Position numbers and translations under genes: made by a program. 30,345 nucleotides of DNA from NCBI GenBank assembly GCA_045588575.1, contig JAZNEJ010000016.1, positions 1 to 30,345 of the forward strand, in the 5' to 3' direction. This stretch comes from RGIG5299 sp045588575 (GTDB lineage: Bacteria > Bacillota > Clostridia > Oscillospirales > RGIG5299). The notes below the pieces were generated by a model. The model ran no database searches. It was not told the DNA's origin and saw only the letters and a program-made list of their open reading frames with translations. Positions 7,282-15,456 of the stretch are shown here, in pieces (the stretch's first letter is position 1; every line of letters starts with the position of its first letter).

Positions 7282-9647
7282 TATTCTAAAACTTTATCGG
7301 CAAATTTAACTGCCGAAAGCGCATCCTTACAATATTTATCGGCCTTCATTTTCTCGGCGTATTCCTCGTTTAAAACCGCGCCGCCAACAACAATTTTGCA
7401 CCACGGAGCTTCCTTTTTAAGAATCAAAACGGTTTGTTCCATTGCGGGAACGGTGGTAGTCATAAGAGCTGAAAGACCGCAAAAATCGGCTCTTTCTTCC
7501 TTAACCTTATTAAGAATTATTTCCGGTGAAACGTCTTTTCCCAAATCTATAACGTCGTATCCGTAATTTTCCAAAATAAGCTTTACGATATTTTTACCTA
7601 TATCGTGAATATCTCCCTTAACGGTTGCCAAAACAAACTTGCCTTTTTTAAGTGCTGCGTTTGTTTCTTTAACCATCTTCTCTTTTATTATTTCAAAAGC
7701 CGCTTTTGCCGTTTCGGCGCTCATTAAAAGCTGCGGAAGATATATTTTTCCCTCTTCGTAAAGGTTACCCACCTTATCAAGTGCGGGAATTATTTCTTCG
7801 TTTATTATGTTAAGAGCTTCTTTTGTTGCGAGAAGCTCTTTTATTTTTCTCGCCGCTGCAATTTTTTGTCCTCTTAAAATATAGGTTTCAAGACTACCGT
7901 CGTCAGCCTCATCTGTTTTATACGATGCTTCTATTACCTTTTCGGCAAAATCGGTTATATTTATATTTTCTTCTCTCTTACCGTTAAACTTGTTAATTAC
8001 CTCGTAAACAGGCTCTGAAAAAGGATTTATTATAGCCGCCGAAAGTCCTTCGTTTAGTGCAAAAGATAAAAATTCGGCATTTACCTTTTCTCTGTCGGGA
8101 AGCCCGTATGAAATATTCGAAATTCCCAAAACAGTTCTTGCATTGAGCTTTTCTTTAATTAATTTCAATGCATCTACCGTTATTTTTGCCGAAAGCTTAT
8201 TAGTGCTTAAAGTCATACAAAGAGTATCAAAAATAAGGTCGTTTTCCGAAATTCCAAACTCTTTCGCGCGGTTATATATCTTTTTTGCAATTTCAAAGCG
8301 GCCCTCTGCCGTTTCGGGAATTCCGTTTTCATCAAGAGTAAGGCAAACCAAAACGCCGCCGTATTTTTTAACGAGCGGAAAAATTGCATTCATAGATTCT
8401 TCTTTGCCGTTAACCGAGTTTATAAGAGGCTTTCCGTTATAAATTCTCAAAGCGTTTTCCATCGCCTCAATGTTAGACGTATCTATTTGTAACGGAAGCT
8501 CCGAAACGCCCTGAAGCTCCGAAACAACCTCTTTTACAAGCGTTTTTTCATCAATATCGGGAATTCCAACGTTAACGTCTAAAATATCCGCGCCCTTTTG
8601 CTGTTGCTTTATTCCCTCTTCCAAAACGTATGCAATATCGTGCTCTACGAGAGCCTGACGGAATCTCTTTTTGCCCGTCGGGTTAATTCTTTCACCTATA
8701 ATAACGGGCTTATTTCCTATAATAACGGTTTTAGTTCCCGAGCAAACAGCGCATTTTTCTTCGGTTTTAATTTCACAAGGTATATTTTCATCAACAAGCG
8801 CGCGAAGACGGGCAATATATTCGGGGGTTGTGCCGCAGCATCCGCCAACTATTCTAACACCCGTTTCAAGCGCTTTTTTTACCTCTTTTTCATATCTTTC
8901 GGGTGAAACGTCGAAAACCGTTTTTCCGTTTTCAATTTTAGGAAGCCCCGCGTTAGGCATAAATACAACGGGAATTTTTGAAATTTTAACCATTTCTTTT
9001 GCTATTTCAAGCATCTTTTCGGGACCGAACGAGCAATTCATTCCAACAGCATCTGCCGAAAGCGATTCCATAACGGTAACAACCTCGTTAACCGAAGCAC
9101 CCGTTATAAGCTTGCCGTTTTCCGAATAGGCGTTTGAAACTATAAAAGGCAGATTCGTTGCCTCTTTAACAGCAATAACCGCCGCTTTGGCTTCGTAAAG
9201 GTCGTTCATCGTTTCAATAATAACGAGGTCGGCGCCATATTTTTCTCCGAGCGCCGCGGTTTTCTTGAATATTGAAACGGCGTCTTCAAAGTCGAGGTCT
9301 CCAAACGGCTTTAAAAGTCTTCCCGTGGGGCCAATATCAAGCGCTGTAAATTTATTTTCTTTTTTCGAAAGTTCTATTGCTTTTTTTGCATTTTCAATTG
9401 CAAGACGTATTATTTCTTCAAGCTTTTCATCGTTAAATTTAAGTGAGTTTGCGCCGAAAGTGTTTGCGGTTATAACGTCGCTTCCCGCATTTAAATATTC
9501 GAGATGAATAGACGTTAAAACATCCGGATGAGTTATATTCCACTCCTCCGGAAGCTCTCCCGATTTTAACCCCTTCGCTTGCAAAAGCGTTCCCATTCCA
9601 CCGTCAAGCAAAACTGTTTTTTCTTTTAAAAACTCTTTTATTTCCAT
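7278..9647 (-). CDS. metH: cobalamin-dependent methionine synthase, core without activation domain
   Basis: A 789-residue protein with three of the four MetH modules in the usual order. The homocysteine S-methyltransferase barrel (about 1-290) has zinc ligands Cys205 (MNCSFGPE), Cys270 and Cys271 (GGCCGTTPE). The pterin-binding methyltetrahydrofolate domain (about 310-560) begins PVIIGERINPTGKKRF. The cobalamin cap and Rossmann domain (about 580-789) has the lower-ligand motif D679-x-H681-x2-G684. The E. coli enzyme is about 1,227 residues; the missing part is the AdoMet-binding reactivation domain, supplied here by the separate gene just upstream. It transfers the methyl of 5-methyl-THF to homocysteine. 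The start ATG follows GAGG, eight bases after the preceding gene. Confidence 0.93.
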   Translation of the reverse strand: MEIKEFLKEKTVLLDGGMGTLLQAKGLKSGELPEEWNITHPDVLTSIHLEYLNAGSDVITANTFGANSLKFNDEKLEEIIRLAIENAKKAIELSKKENKFTALDIGPTGRLLKPFGDLDFEDAVSIFKKTAALGEKYGADLVIIETMNDLYEAKAAVIAVKEATNLPFIVSNAYSENGKLITGASVNEVVTVMESLSADAVGMNCSFGPEKMLEIAKEMVKISKIPVVFMPNAGLPKIENGKTVFDVSPERYEKEVKKALETGVRIVGGCCGTTPEYIARLRALVDENIPCEIKTEEKCAVCSGTKTVIIGNKPVIIGERINPTGKKRFRQALVEHDIAYVLEEGIKQQQKGADILDVNVGIPDIDEKTLVKEVVSELQGVSELPLQIDTSNIEAMENALRIYNGKPLINSVNGKEESMNAIFPLVKKYGGVLVCLTLDENGIPETAEGRFEIAKKIYNRAKEFGISENDLIFDTLCMTLSTNKLSAKITVDALKLIKEKLNARTVLGISNISYGLPDREKVNAEFLSFALNEGLSAAIINPFSEPVYEVINKFNGKREENINITDFAEKVIEASYKTDEADDGSLETYILRGQKIAAARKIKELLATKEALNIINEEIIPALDKVGNLYEEGKIYLPQLLMSAETAKAAFEIIKEKMVKETNAALKKGKFVLATVKGDIHDIGKNIVKLILENYGYDVIDLGKDVSPEIILNKVKEERADFCGLSALMTTTVPAMEQTVLILKKEAPWCKIVVGGAVLNEEYAEKMKADKYCKDALSAVKFADKVLEY

Positions 9648-9654
9648 AAAAACC

Positions 9655-10242
9655 TCAATTTATTTTAACAATCGCACTAACCGATTTTGAAGGCGACATA
9701 AGCAGGCTTTCGTTTAAAAAAACACCTATGTTTTTCGTAACGTTAAGCTCCGAAAATATGTTTTTTTGAATTTCAAGAGATAAATCTCCGTATCCGGGAC
9801 TAAATCTCAAAACCGACGAAGCGTTATATTTTTCTTTTAAAAAGTCGCAAAGCTCATCGCAAAGCGCTTCAATTCTTTCACTGCCCATTGCCGAAAAGCA
9901 AAGCGCTTTGGAAGGCGAAAGAGCGGAATATTTTTTAATAAGCCTATCTGTTTCAAAGCCAACGGTTGCAACGAAGATAATTGCCGTTTTGCTATCTTTT
10001 AAAAATTTTGAAAGCGATGCACTTTCTGTTTTAAACGGGCCGAAATTAACGGTATTTTTATCAATTTCAACCTTAAATTCAGCGTAGCAGGCCTTAAATT
10101 CAAAAGCGTTTTCGGTTTCTTTTTCACACTCTTTTATCAGAGAAGATGCGGAAAAATCCTCACCCTTAACTCCCATATATCTCTTAATTTCTTTTTCGTT
10201 TATATTTGGCTTATTAAAAGTTTTTGCAAAAACGTTTGTCAT
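9655..10242 (-). CDS. stand-alone methionine synthase activation-domain protein
   Basis: A 195-residue protein matching the C-terminal reactivation domain of MetH. The signature RFSPGYGDLSLEIQK near residues 145-160 corresponds to the AdoMet-binding RxSPGY segment. In full-length MetH this domain binds S-adenosylmethionine and remethylates cob(II)alamin after oxidation. Here it is encoded between metF and a MetH that lacks it, so a protein-protein version of the repair step is the simple reading. The start ATG lies one base after the metF stop, with its AGGAAAA site inside the end of metF. The electron donor for reactivation is not seen in the window. Confidence 0.87.
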   Translation of the reverse strand: MTNVFAKTFNKPNINEKEIKRYMGVKGEDFSASSLIKECEKETENAFEFKACYAEFKVEIDKNTVNFGPFKTESASLSKFLKDSKTAIIFVATVGFETDRLIKKYSALSPSKALCFSAMGSERIEALCDELCDFLKEKYNASSVLRFSPGYGDLSLEIQKNIFSELNVTKNIGVFLNESLLMSPSKSVSAIVKIN

Positions 10243-10243
10243 T

Positions 10244-11122
10244 TTATTTTCCTATCATTTCGGAAAGGTTGGAATATATTTTTTCGGCAACGTCGGGTTT
10301 GTTCATTGTGTAAACGTGAACGTTTTTTATGCCGTTTGCAAACAAATCTATTATTTGGTCGGTTGCATAGGCAATTCCCGCCTGCTTCATAGCCTTAGGG
10401 TTATCTTCAAATTTATCTACAATGCTTTTAAATCTGGTGGGCATAAACGAGCCCGAAAGCTTTATCGCTCTTTCAACCTGATTTGCGTTTGTTATGGGCA
10501 TAATTCCCGCAACAACCGGCACGGTTATTCCCGCTTCTCTTATTTTATAAAGAAAGTTATAAAGCAAGTTATTATCAAAAAACATTTGAGTTGTTAAAAA
10601 ATCGCAGCCCGCATCTACCTTTTCTTTAAGATATTTAATATCTTCCTTTTGGTTTTTGCTTTCGGGATGCACCTCGGGATAGCAAGCTCCTCCAACCGAG
10701 AAGCCCGAATCGAATTCCTTTATTTCTCTGACAAGCTCTGCGGCGTGCTTATAATCCCAGTTAGTTCTGTCGTCGTTTTCCATTTCCGCGGGGATATCGC
10801 CTCTTAAAGCCATAATATTTTCAATTCCAAATTTTTTCATTTCACCAAGACGTTCTTTTATGCTTGACTTAGAAGAGCCCACGCAGGTAAGATGCGCAAG
10901 CGTTTCAACGTTGCAGGTATCTTTAATGTCTTTTGCAAGGTCTAAGGTATATTTTCTCGTGCCGCCGCCTGCGCCGTATGTAACACTTACGAAGGAAGGC
11001 TTTAAATCGGCAATTTTTTCAACTGTATTTTTAACACTTTCAAAGGTATCGCTCGTTTTCGGCGGAAACACCTCAAACGAAATCGAAAGCCCCGAACGGT
11101 TTAAAACGTCTATAAGTTTCAT
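10244..11122 (-). CDS. metF: methylenetetrahydrofolate reductase
   Basis: A 292-residue flavoprotein of the MetF barrel family and normal length. Family stretches are visible: SFEVFPPK near the start, FVSVTYGAGG, HLTCVG, NIMALRGD, GGACYPEVH and DFLTTQMFFDN. It reduces 5,10-methylene-THF to the 5-methyl-THF used by the downstream MetH. I take the start at ATG 11122, because GGAG at 11131-11134 sits eight bases upstream. The alternative GTG at 11131 overlaps that site and would add only three residues. A near-consensus promoter lies 26 bases upstream, so the leader is too short for a SAM or cobalamin riboswitch. Confidence 0.93.
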   Translation of the reverse strand: MKLIDVLNRSGLSISFEVFPPKTSDTFESVKNTVEKIADLKPSFVSVTYGAGGGTRKYTLDLAKDIKDTCNVETLAHLTCVGSSKSSIKERLGEMKKFGIENIMALRGDIPAEMENDDRTNWDYKHAAELVREIKEFDSGFSVGGACYPEVHPESKNQKEDIKYLKEKVDAGCDFLTTQMFFDNNLLYNFLYKIREAGITVPVVAGIMPITNANQVERAIKLSGSFMPTRFKSIVDKFEDNPKAMKQAGIAYATDQIIDLFANGIKNVHVYTMNKPDVAEKIYSNLSEMIGK

Positions 11123-11147
11123 TTTACACACTCCGTTTCTACTTAAC

Positions 11148-11177
11148 AGTATATCACTTTAATTTATATAAAGTCAA
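11148..11177 (-). promoter_or_regulatory. promoter of the metF-metH operon
   Basis: Read on the minus strand: TTGACT (11172-11177), an 18-bp spacer and TATACT (11148-11153). It lies between the TspO terminator and metF. Confidence 0.8.
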
Positions 11178-11188
11178 TAAAAACAAAG

Positions 11189-11213
11189 AAAATCCGCCTA
11201 AAAGGCGGATTTT
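11189..11213 (-). terminator. terminator after the TspO-type gene
   Basis: AAAATCCGCC pairs with GGCGGATTTT across a 5-base loop, with TTTTCTTTGTTTTT following on the minus strand. It separates this gene from the metF promoter. Confidence 0.85.
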
Positions 11214-11223
11214 AATCGAATTT

Positions 11224-11694
11224 TCAATTCATAATTGCAATAGGAAGGTTTAAAAAGAAAGCGGCAAACAAAACCCACAGAATATATGGTGCTAAAAGCC
11301 ACGCCGATATTTTGGAAACCTTTTTGTAAGTTATAATCATAAAAATTATTGATGCGGTCAACAATAAAATTTCGGCAAAGGCTATCCATCTCGTTCTGGC
11401 GCCGAAAAATAAAACCGTCCAAAGAAAATTTAAAATGAGCTGTATGTTAAACGCCGAAAGAACGCTTTCCCTTTGTTTTAAGCATTCCGATTTTGTAAGC
11501 GCAATTACCGAAGATATTGCAATTAATATAAAAACTATTGTCCAAACAACTCCAAAAAGCCATTCGGGCGGATAATACGGCGGCAAAACAAGGCTTTTGG
11601 GATAATCTAAATTCAAATTTGTGAGCACTGTTGCCGATACAACCGAAACGATAAGCGGTATTACTATTAGCAAAATGTTTTTTAACAGTTTCAT
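11224..11694 (-). CDS. TspO/MBR-family membrane protein
   Basis: A 156-residue integral membrane protein with five hydrophobic segments, the usual TspO size and topology. The family motif appears as LPPYYPPEWLFGVVWTIVF (about residues 37-55), followed by the NFLWTVLFFGARTRW region with its WxxxF-type signature. TspO proteins bind porphyrins and other hydrophobic ligands; the function in anaerobes is not settled. The start ATG follows GGGGAG. It has its own terminator, so it is not in the met operon despite the same direction. Confidence 0.85.
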   Translation of the reverse strand: MKLLKNILLIVIPLIVSVVSATVLTNLNLDYPKSLVLPPYYPPEWLFGVVWTIVFILIAISSVIALTKSECLKQRESVLSAFNIQLILNFLWTVLFFGARTRWIAFAEILLLTASIIFMIITYKKVSKISAWLLAPYILWVLFAAFFLNLPIAIMN

Positions 11695-11838
11695 AAAAAG
11701 CTCCCCTTTTTTTAATATATTATTTCTATGACACTATAAAATATAACTTTCAAAAGATATTTTTTTATTTTACTGTCTTTTCTTCATATTTTTTATTAAA
11801 TTTACAATTTGTTAATTTTTTCTCGCTCTTTAAAATGG

Positions 11839-11875
11839 TATAATTTTATGTATAGATTAAATTGCGGATTTCCGC
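11839..11875 (+). promoter_or_regulatory. extended -10 promoter and leader hairpin of the foldase gene
   Basis: TGG-TATAAT (-10 box at 11839-11844) is an extended -10; no good -35 box is seen. The leader holds a small perfect hairpin, TGCGG-ATTT-CCGCA, shortly before the ribosome binding site. Confidence 0.6.
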
Positions 11876-11903
11876 ATTATCAGCGAAAGGAACGATTTTT
11901 TCA

Positions 11904-13139
11904 ATGAAGCTCAAAAAAATTTTGGTAGCAATTATTTCGGTAATCCTTGCGCTTGCACTTTTTGCAGGCTGCGCAAAGCCCACTACTATGGCAACCGTAA
12001 CCGACCTTGACGGCAATCCCGTCGGCACTGTTTCCTTTGACGAATATCTTTTCTGGGCATATTACAACTACGCTTACTATCAGGCATATTACGAATCTTA
12101 TTACTACTATTTCCAAAAATATTTCCACGAAACTCTCGATGATATCTTCGACCCCGAAGCTGAGGAAAAAATAACCGTTAACGAATATCTCACCGATAGC
12201 CTCGTTAAAGACTTAAAGCAACAGTTTGTTATTCTTAAGCTTTTTGACGAATACGGCCTTACCTTCGGCACCGATGAAATCACAAACGTAGGACTCTATT
12301 ATAATTCTATGATTTCAAACTACGGCGAAGCAAAAGTTAAGAAAATCCGCGCAAGACTCGGTATGAACGAAACTCAGTTTAAAGAAATGCTCCGTTCTCT
12401 CGTTAAAATTTCTTCCGTTCAAGAGCATCTTTTCGGCGATGACGGAATCAGAAAAGTAACCGACCAACAAGTTAAAGATTATTTCCTTGAAAACTACATT
12501 CGAGTAAAGCACGTTTACATTGGTTCCACCTATACCGTTAAGGAAAATGATAAAGACGTTAAAAAGACTCGTACCGAGGCTGAAATGCAGGCTTTGGTTG
12601 ACCAGATTCTTGCAGAATATAACGCTAATCCCACTATTGACAATTTCCTTAAGCTTGTAGAAAAATATTCCGAAGATACCGGCTCCGTTAAGAATAAAAC
12701 CGAAAACAACGTAACCTCGCCTGACCTTTCTTTCTCTCAGGCATCTTACGATTCCTCCACCGGTTCAATCGTTGTTAGTGAATACGGTGGCTACACCTTC
12801 ATTAAAGATTACGAAAAGTTTAACGAGCCCTTCGTTAAGCTTGCCGGAGAGCTTGAAGCAGGCAATGCAGGAAGCTGTAAAGTTACCAGTGTAGACACCG
12901 AGGGCAACACCACCGTTACCGGTATGCACATCGTTTTAAAAACCGATTTAAATACCGCCGAGGCTGCAATTAAGTCCGCCACCGAGCTTACCGACAATTA
13001 CGGCGGCTCTTATTTGAAGAGCATTGTTGAAAGCGATGTTTTCACAGCTCTTATGGATGAAGAAATTGCAAAACTCAACTTCACCTTCGATGAAGAGCTT
13101 CTCAAAAAATATTCCATGAAAAATCTCAAGAAAATATAA
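11904..13139 (+). CDS. PrsA/SurA-like lipoprotein foldase
   Basis: A 411-residue lipoprotein. Residues 1-22 are a signal peptide and Cys23 (LFAGC) is the lipidation site. The body has the SurA/PrsA plan: an N-terminal helical chaperone half (about 90-195) and a parvulin-like region starting near YIRVKHVYIG (about 200-330), with a C-terminal helical return. The parvulin part is divergent, so isomerase activity is uncertain. I use ATG 11904 with GAAAGGAA upstream; the longer reading from 11862 adds residues in front of the signal peptide. Residues 48-75 contain 13 tyrosines. A strong terminator follows. It likely assists folding of exported proteins at the membrane surface. Confidence 0.8.
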   Translation: MKLKKILVAIISVILALALFAGCAKPTTMATVTDLDGNPVGTVSFDEYLFWAYYNYAYYQAYYESYYYYFQKYFHETLDDIFDPEAEEKITVNEYLTDSLVKDLKQQFVILKLFDEYGLTFGTDEITNVGLYYNSMISNYGEAKVKKIRARLGMNETQFKEMLRSLVKISSVQEHLFGDDGIRKVTDQQVKDYFLENYIRVKHVYIGSTYTVKENDKDVKKTRTEAEMQALVDQILAEYNANPTIDNFLKLVEKYSEDTGSVKNKTENNVTSPDLSFSQASYDSSTGSIVVSEYGGYTFIKDYEKFNEPFVKLAGELEAGNAGSCKVTSVDTEGNTTVTGMHIVLKTDLNTAEAAIKSATELTDNYGGSYLKSIVESDVFTALMDEEIAKLNFTFDEELLKKYSMKNLKKI

Positions 13140-13140
13140 T

Positions 13141-13177
13141 TTTTTCCCCTCGGCTTAAACTCCGAGGGGATTTTTTT
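13141..13177 (+). terminator. terminator after the foldase gene
   Basis: CCCCTCGG (13146-13153) pairs with CCGAGGGG (13162-13169), followed by ATTTTTTT. Confidence 0.92.
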
Positions 13178-13197
13178 ATTTTAATTTGTTTTTCATC

Positions 13198-13226
13198 TTG
13201 ACTTTTTTATTATTTTATTCTATAAT
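13198..13226 (+). promoter_or_regulatory. promoter of tRNA-Gln
   Basis: TTGACT (13198-13203), 17-bp spacer, TATAAT (13221-13226), 15 bases before the mature tRNA 5' end. Confidence 0.85.
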
Positions 13227-13241
13227 ATTTTAGTCAATTAT

Positions 13242-13315
13242 TGGGGTGTAGTCTAATGGTAGGACAACAGACTTTGACTCTGTCCGCGTAGGTTCGATTC
13301 CTGCCACCCCAGCCA
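13242..13315 (+). tRNA. tRNA-Gln (UUG)
   Basis: A complete cloverleaf. The acceptor strands TGGGGTG and CACCCCA pair fully. The anticodon arm is ACAGA-CTTTGAC-TCTGT with anticodon TTG, and the T arm contains GTTCGATTC. The discriminator base is G and CCA (13313-13315) is encoded. A hairpin terminator begins at the last base. Confidence 0.96.
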
Positions 13316-13450
13316 AATCCCCGAGGACTTGCCCTTGGGGATTTACTTTTTCACTCTTCACTCTTCACTTTTCACTAAATCGGGGATTTGGCAAGGTTAT
13401 AAGTAATAGTGAATAGTGAAAAAGTGCGGTTGATTTTGCTGCGCAAAATC
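13312..13450. repeat. nested inverted repeats in the gap after tRNA-Gln
   Basis: GCCAAATCCCCGA (13312-13324, including the tRNA CCA) is perfectly inverted at TCGGGGATTTGGC (13380-13392). Between and after them, repeated TTCACT units (13350-13376) face TAGTGAATAGTGAAAAAGTG (13408-13427). A further perfect hairpin, GATTTTGC-TGC-GCAAAATC, lies at 13432-13450. The layout resembles a small non-coding interspersed repeat, but copies elsewhere cannot be checked here. Confidence 0.5.
13315..13348 (+). terminator. tRNA-Gln terminator
   Basis: AAATCCCCGAGG (13315-13326) pairs with CCTTGGGGATTT (13333-13344) with one G-T pair, then a T-rich tail. Confidence 0.8.
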
Positions 13451-13461
13451 TTCATTTCAAG

Positions 13462-13490
13462 TTGAAAAGTAATAGGTTTTATGGTATCAT
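13462..13490 (+). promoter_or_regulatory. promoter of the unknown membrane-anchored gene
   Basis: TTGAAA (13462-13467), 17-bp spacer, TATCAT (13485-13490) preceded by TGG. The ribosome binding site AGGAGGT lies near 13508-13514. Confidence 0.7.
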
Positions 13491-13524
13491 GGAATAAAGT
13501 CAAAAAAGGAGGTTTACAGTAATA

Positions 13525-14490
13525 ATGAACAAGCTAAAATGGTATCAAAAATTATTGATTGTATTAACAGTTATTATATTTTCGCCCTTGATTGTTGCGG
13601 GAATTATAATTGCAGGAATGTATTATACATTGTTCAAAATGCCCAAAAACAAAAAGGTGTATAAAAACTCTCGTTACTATGAAGATTTTAAGCAAAAGTT
13701 CACGATGAGCATTCTGTATTCTCCTGAATATCGTTTTTACAATTCTGCTATGCGACGCAACTTGCAGTTAAAATATGTTAAGCAAGAATCAAACGGATTT
13801 GAATATTTTATCTACAACGAAACTATTTATCTTTTCCCCGATTTTGACCAAATAGACCTTAACGAGGAAGGAAACGTATGGCAAGCCAACTATGACGGTG
13901 ATTGGAAACCTTTCGATGAACGTTATGCAAATTTGCTCGCTAAATTAGAAAACGTGCCAAATTATCCCGTAAAGTTACTCGTTGAAAGAAAAATGTTTCC
14001 AATACTTAATTTGAACGACATAGATATTCCCGACTGCGTCTTTGTTACATGGAATTATGAAAATGCATTTGAAAACGAAGAATCTCCGTTAAAAATGATT
14101 ATTCCTCAAAATTCCAAAGAGCTTTACGATATGATGCTTCAAACACCGGATTTGTGTGGTACATTTGAACTTAACGAAGGCAACGAAAACATTGAGTGGC
14201 GCTTACATGAAAACATCAAAATTGAACTTGGGGTAGATCCCCGAGATTGTTACGTCGGTGTCAGCATATTGTTGTTTGGAAAAGTTGAAAGCAGTATCAC
14301 ACATTGGCATCCCACTATTTTTGAAATCTACGATGATGTTTGCAATGTTGGAAAACGAGGAAACGTTATGGTACTCCGTTCCACTGCAAGCAGCGTTACA
14401 TTGATGTATTCGGGAAGCAAAGAGGATTGTCCCTATACCCCAGACAAAAAATATTTATTCGGGAAATACTACTATTTAGAGGCGAAATAA
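13525..14490 (+). CDS. membrane-anchored protein of unknown function
   Basis: A 321-residue protein I do not recognise. It has one N-terminal transmembrane segment (about residues 10-34), then about 285 residues without further hydrophobic helices. The soluble part is rich in Asn, Glu, Tyr and Phe and contains several YxxF and WxxNY-type stretches, and five cysteines without a metal-site spacing. It has its own promoter and an AAAGGAGG site, so it is clearly a real gene. Base composition is like its neighbours. It lies between two repeat-like intergenic stretches and seems to be transcribed alone. No function is proposed. Confidence 0.75.
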   Translation: MNKLKWYQKLLIVLTVIIFSPLIVAGIIIAGMYYTLFKMPKNKKVYKNSRYYEDFKQKFTMSILYSPEYRFYNSAMRRNLQLKYVKQESNGFEYFIYNETIYLFPDFDQIDLNEEGNVWQANYDGDWKPFDERYANLLAKLENVPNYPVKLLVERKMFPILNLNDIDIPDCVFVTWNYENAFENEESPLKMIIPQNSKELYDMMLQTPDLCGTFELNEGNENIEWRLHENIKIELGVDPRDCYVGVSILLFGKVESSITHWHPTIFEIYDDVCNVGKRGNVMVLRSTASSVTLMYSGSKEDCPYTPDKKYLFGKYYYLEAK

Positions 14491-14497
14491 TTACATA

Positions 14498-14658
14498 GGC
14501 TTCGTTGCAAGCATGGCGTTAAAAGTCCGGTAGAACGCGGAATCTTTTAACTCCCATCATCGCCAAGGGCTTAGTGTACCCTCTGCAAAATCATCTTGCA
14601 TCTAAATCGGACACACGTAACAAAAACAAAACAGTCTTTTGACTGTCTTGTTTTTTTG
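14498..14658 (+). ncRNA. structured intergenic segment ending in a terminator: candidate small RNA or interspersed repeat
   Basis: Several helices can be drawn. TGGCG (14514-14518) pairs with CGCCA (14561-14565) and encloses a 12-bp stem with a 2-base bulge, GTTAAAAGTCCG with CGGA-AT-CTTTTAAC (14518-14551). AGGG/CCCT (14566-14569 and 14579-14582) follows. A terminator hairpin around AACAGTC-TTTT-GACTGTC (14624-14657) with TTTTTTT closes the unit. It may be the 3' end of the upstream transcript, an independent RNA or a repeat. I cannot assign it to a known RNA family. Confidence 0.4.
14624..14658 (+). terminator. terminator
   Basis: ACAGTC-TTTT-GACTGT with flanking A and T tracts that extend the stem, followed by TTTTTTT. 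Confidence 0.8.
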
Positions 14659-14722
14659 TTTAAAGCTTGATAGCAAATACCGCGATATAGGTTTTTGTTT
14701 TTATTGAACTTAAAAGACGTGC

Positions 14723-14751
14723 TTGAATTTTCCACAAAGCAGTGCTATAAT
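14723..14751 (+). promoter_or_regulatory. promoter of the PH-like membrane protein gene
   Basis: TTGAAT (14723-14728), 17-bp spacer, TATAAT (14746-14751). Confidence 0.85.
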
Positions 14752-14776
14752 AAAGATACGAAAGGACGTGTATTAT

Positions 14777-15259
14777 ATGTCTCATCTTGGTACATCTATT
14801 ATTTTAAAACTCGTTTTAGATTTTTTAAAAAATCCGAGACATTTTGAAAAAGGAAAGGTTTATTTACCGAAAGCTTTCGGAATTTTAGGTCTTATATGCA
14901 CCTTTATTCCTCTTATTGCTTCGATTGTTCTTATTTTCTTTGAAGAATATTTTGGGCTTTCAATATTTTTCTTTATTATGGCTATTGGTGCTTCCAGCTT
15001 AATTATAGGATATATAAATTGCAGAATCTGCTATGACGAAGGCGGTTTTGTTGTTAGAACCTTTTTCGGCAGAGAAAAAAGTTTCACATATTACGACGTA
15101 ACTGCTATTAAAGTTTGCGCTCACGAAACCTATATTTATATGGGCAAGCAAAAAGCTATGGTTGATGAGCTTCACGTAGGCGGAAAGGAATTTATTGAAT
15201 TCGTTAAAATGATGTATTCGGTAACTCATTTCAATCAGCCGATTCCTATAAAAAATTGA
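14777..15259 (+). CDS. small membrane protein with a bacterial PH-like domain (DUF6560-like)
   Basis: A 160-residue protein with two transmembrane segments (about residues 38-60 and 66-84), then a C-terminal domain of short strands with the pattern of bacterial PH-like domains (GGFVVRTFFGREKSFTYYDV, then GGKEFIEFVKMM). Members resembling DUF6560 are of unknown function. The start is ATG 14777, 26 bases after the -10 box and behind AAAGGA; an earlier in-frame ATG at 14723 would overlap the promoter itself. It is a single-gene unit closed by a strong terminator. Confidence 0.72.
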   Translation: MSHLGTSIILKLVLDFLKNPRHFEKGKVYLPKAFGILGLICTFIPLIASIVLIFFEEYFGLSIFFFIMAIGASSLIIGYINCRICYDEGGFVVRTFFGREKSFTYYDVTAIKVCAHETYIYMGKQKAMVDELHVGGKEFIEFVKMMYSVTHFNQPIPIKN

Positions 15260-15266
15260 AAATAAT

Positions 15267-15302
15267 AAAAGTCTGCGTTGTATATAAAAACGCAGACTTT
15301 TT
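15267..15302 (+). terminator. terminator
   Basis: AAAAGTCTGCG pairs with CGCAGACTTTTT across a 13-base loop. Confidence 0.9.
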
Positions 15303-15456
15303 GATTTATCACTCCTATTACGGCAACTTTTTTATCTTTTATTTTGAATTGACTTTAAGAACGGCATGTGTTGGATTTTATGCGGTTAAACAAAAACGAA
15401 ACAAACTGCTTTCAAACAGCATAAAAGCATAAAAAGCCTTTACATTTTTAAAAAAC

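Noticed and set aside
8671..9129. 152-residue plus-strand reading opposite metH, and several similar ones between 8143 and 9507
   Set aside because: They lie antisense to a gene with complete MetH motifs, have no ribosome binding site and show Ser/Pro-rich random composition.
11123..11188. SAM, cobalamin or T-box leader ahead of metF
   Set aside because: Only 26 bases separate the -10 box from the chosen start codon, and no conserved riboswitch pairing is visible.
13345..13430. CRISPR-like array from the repeated TTCACT and TAGTGAA units
   Set aside because: Units are 6-9 bases with no unique spacers and face each other as inverted repeats, and no cas gene is present.
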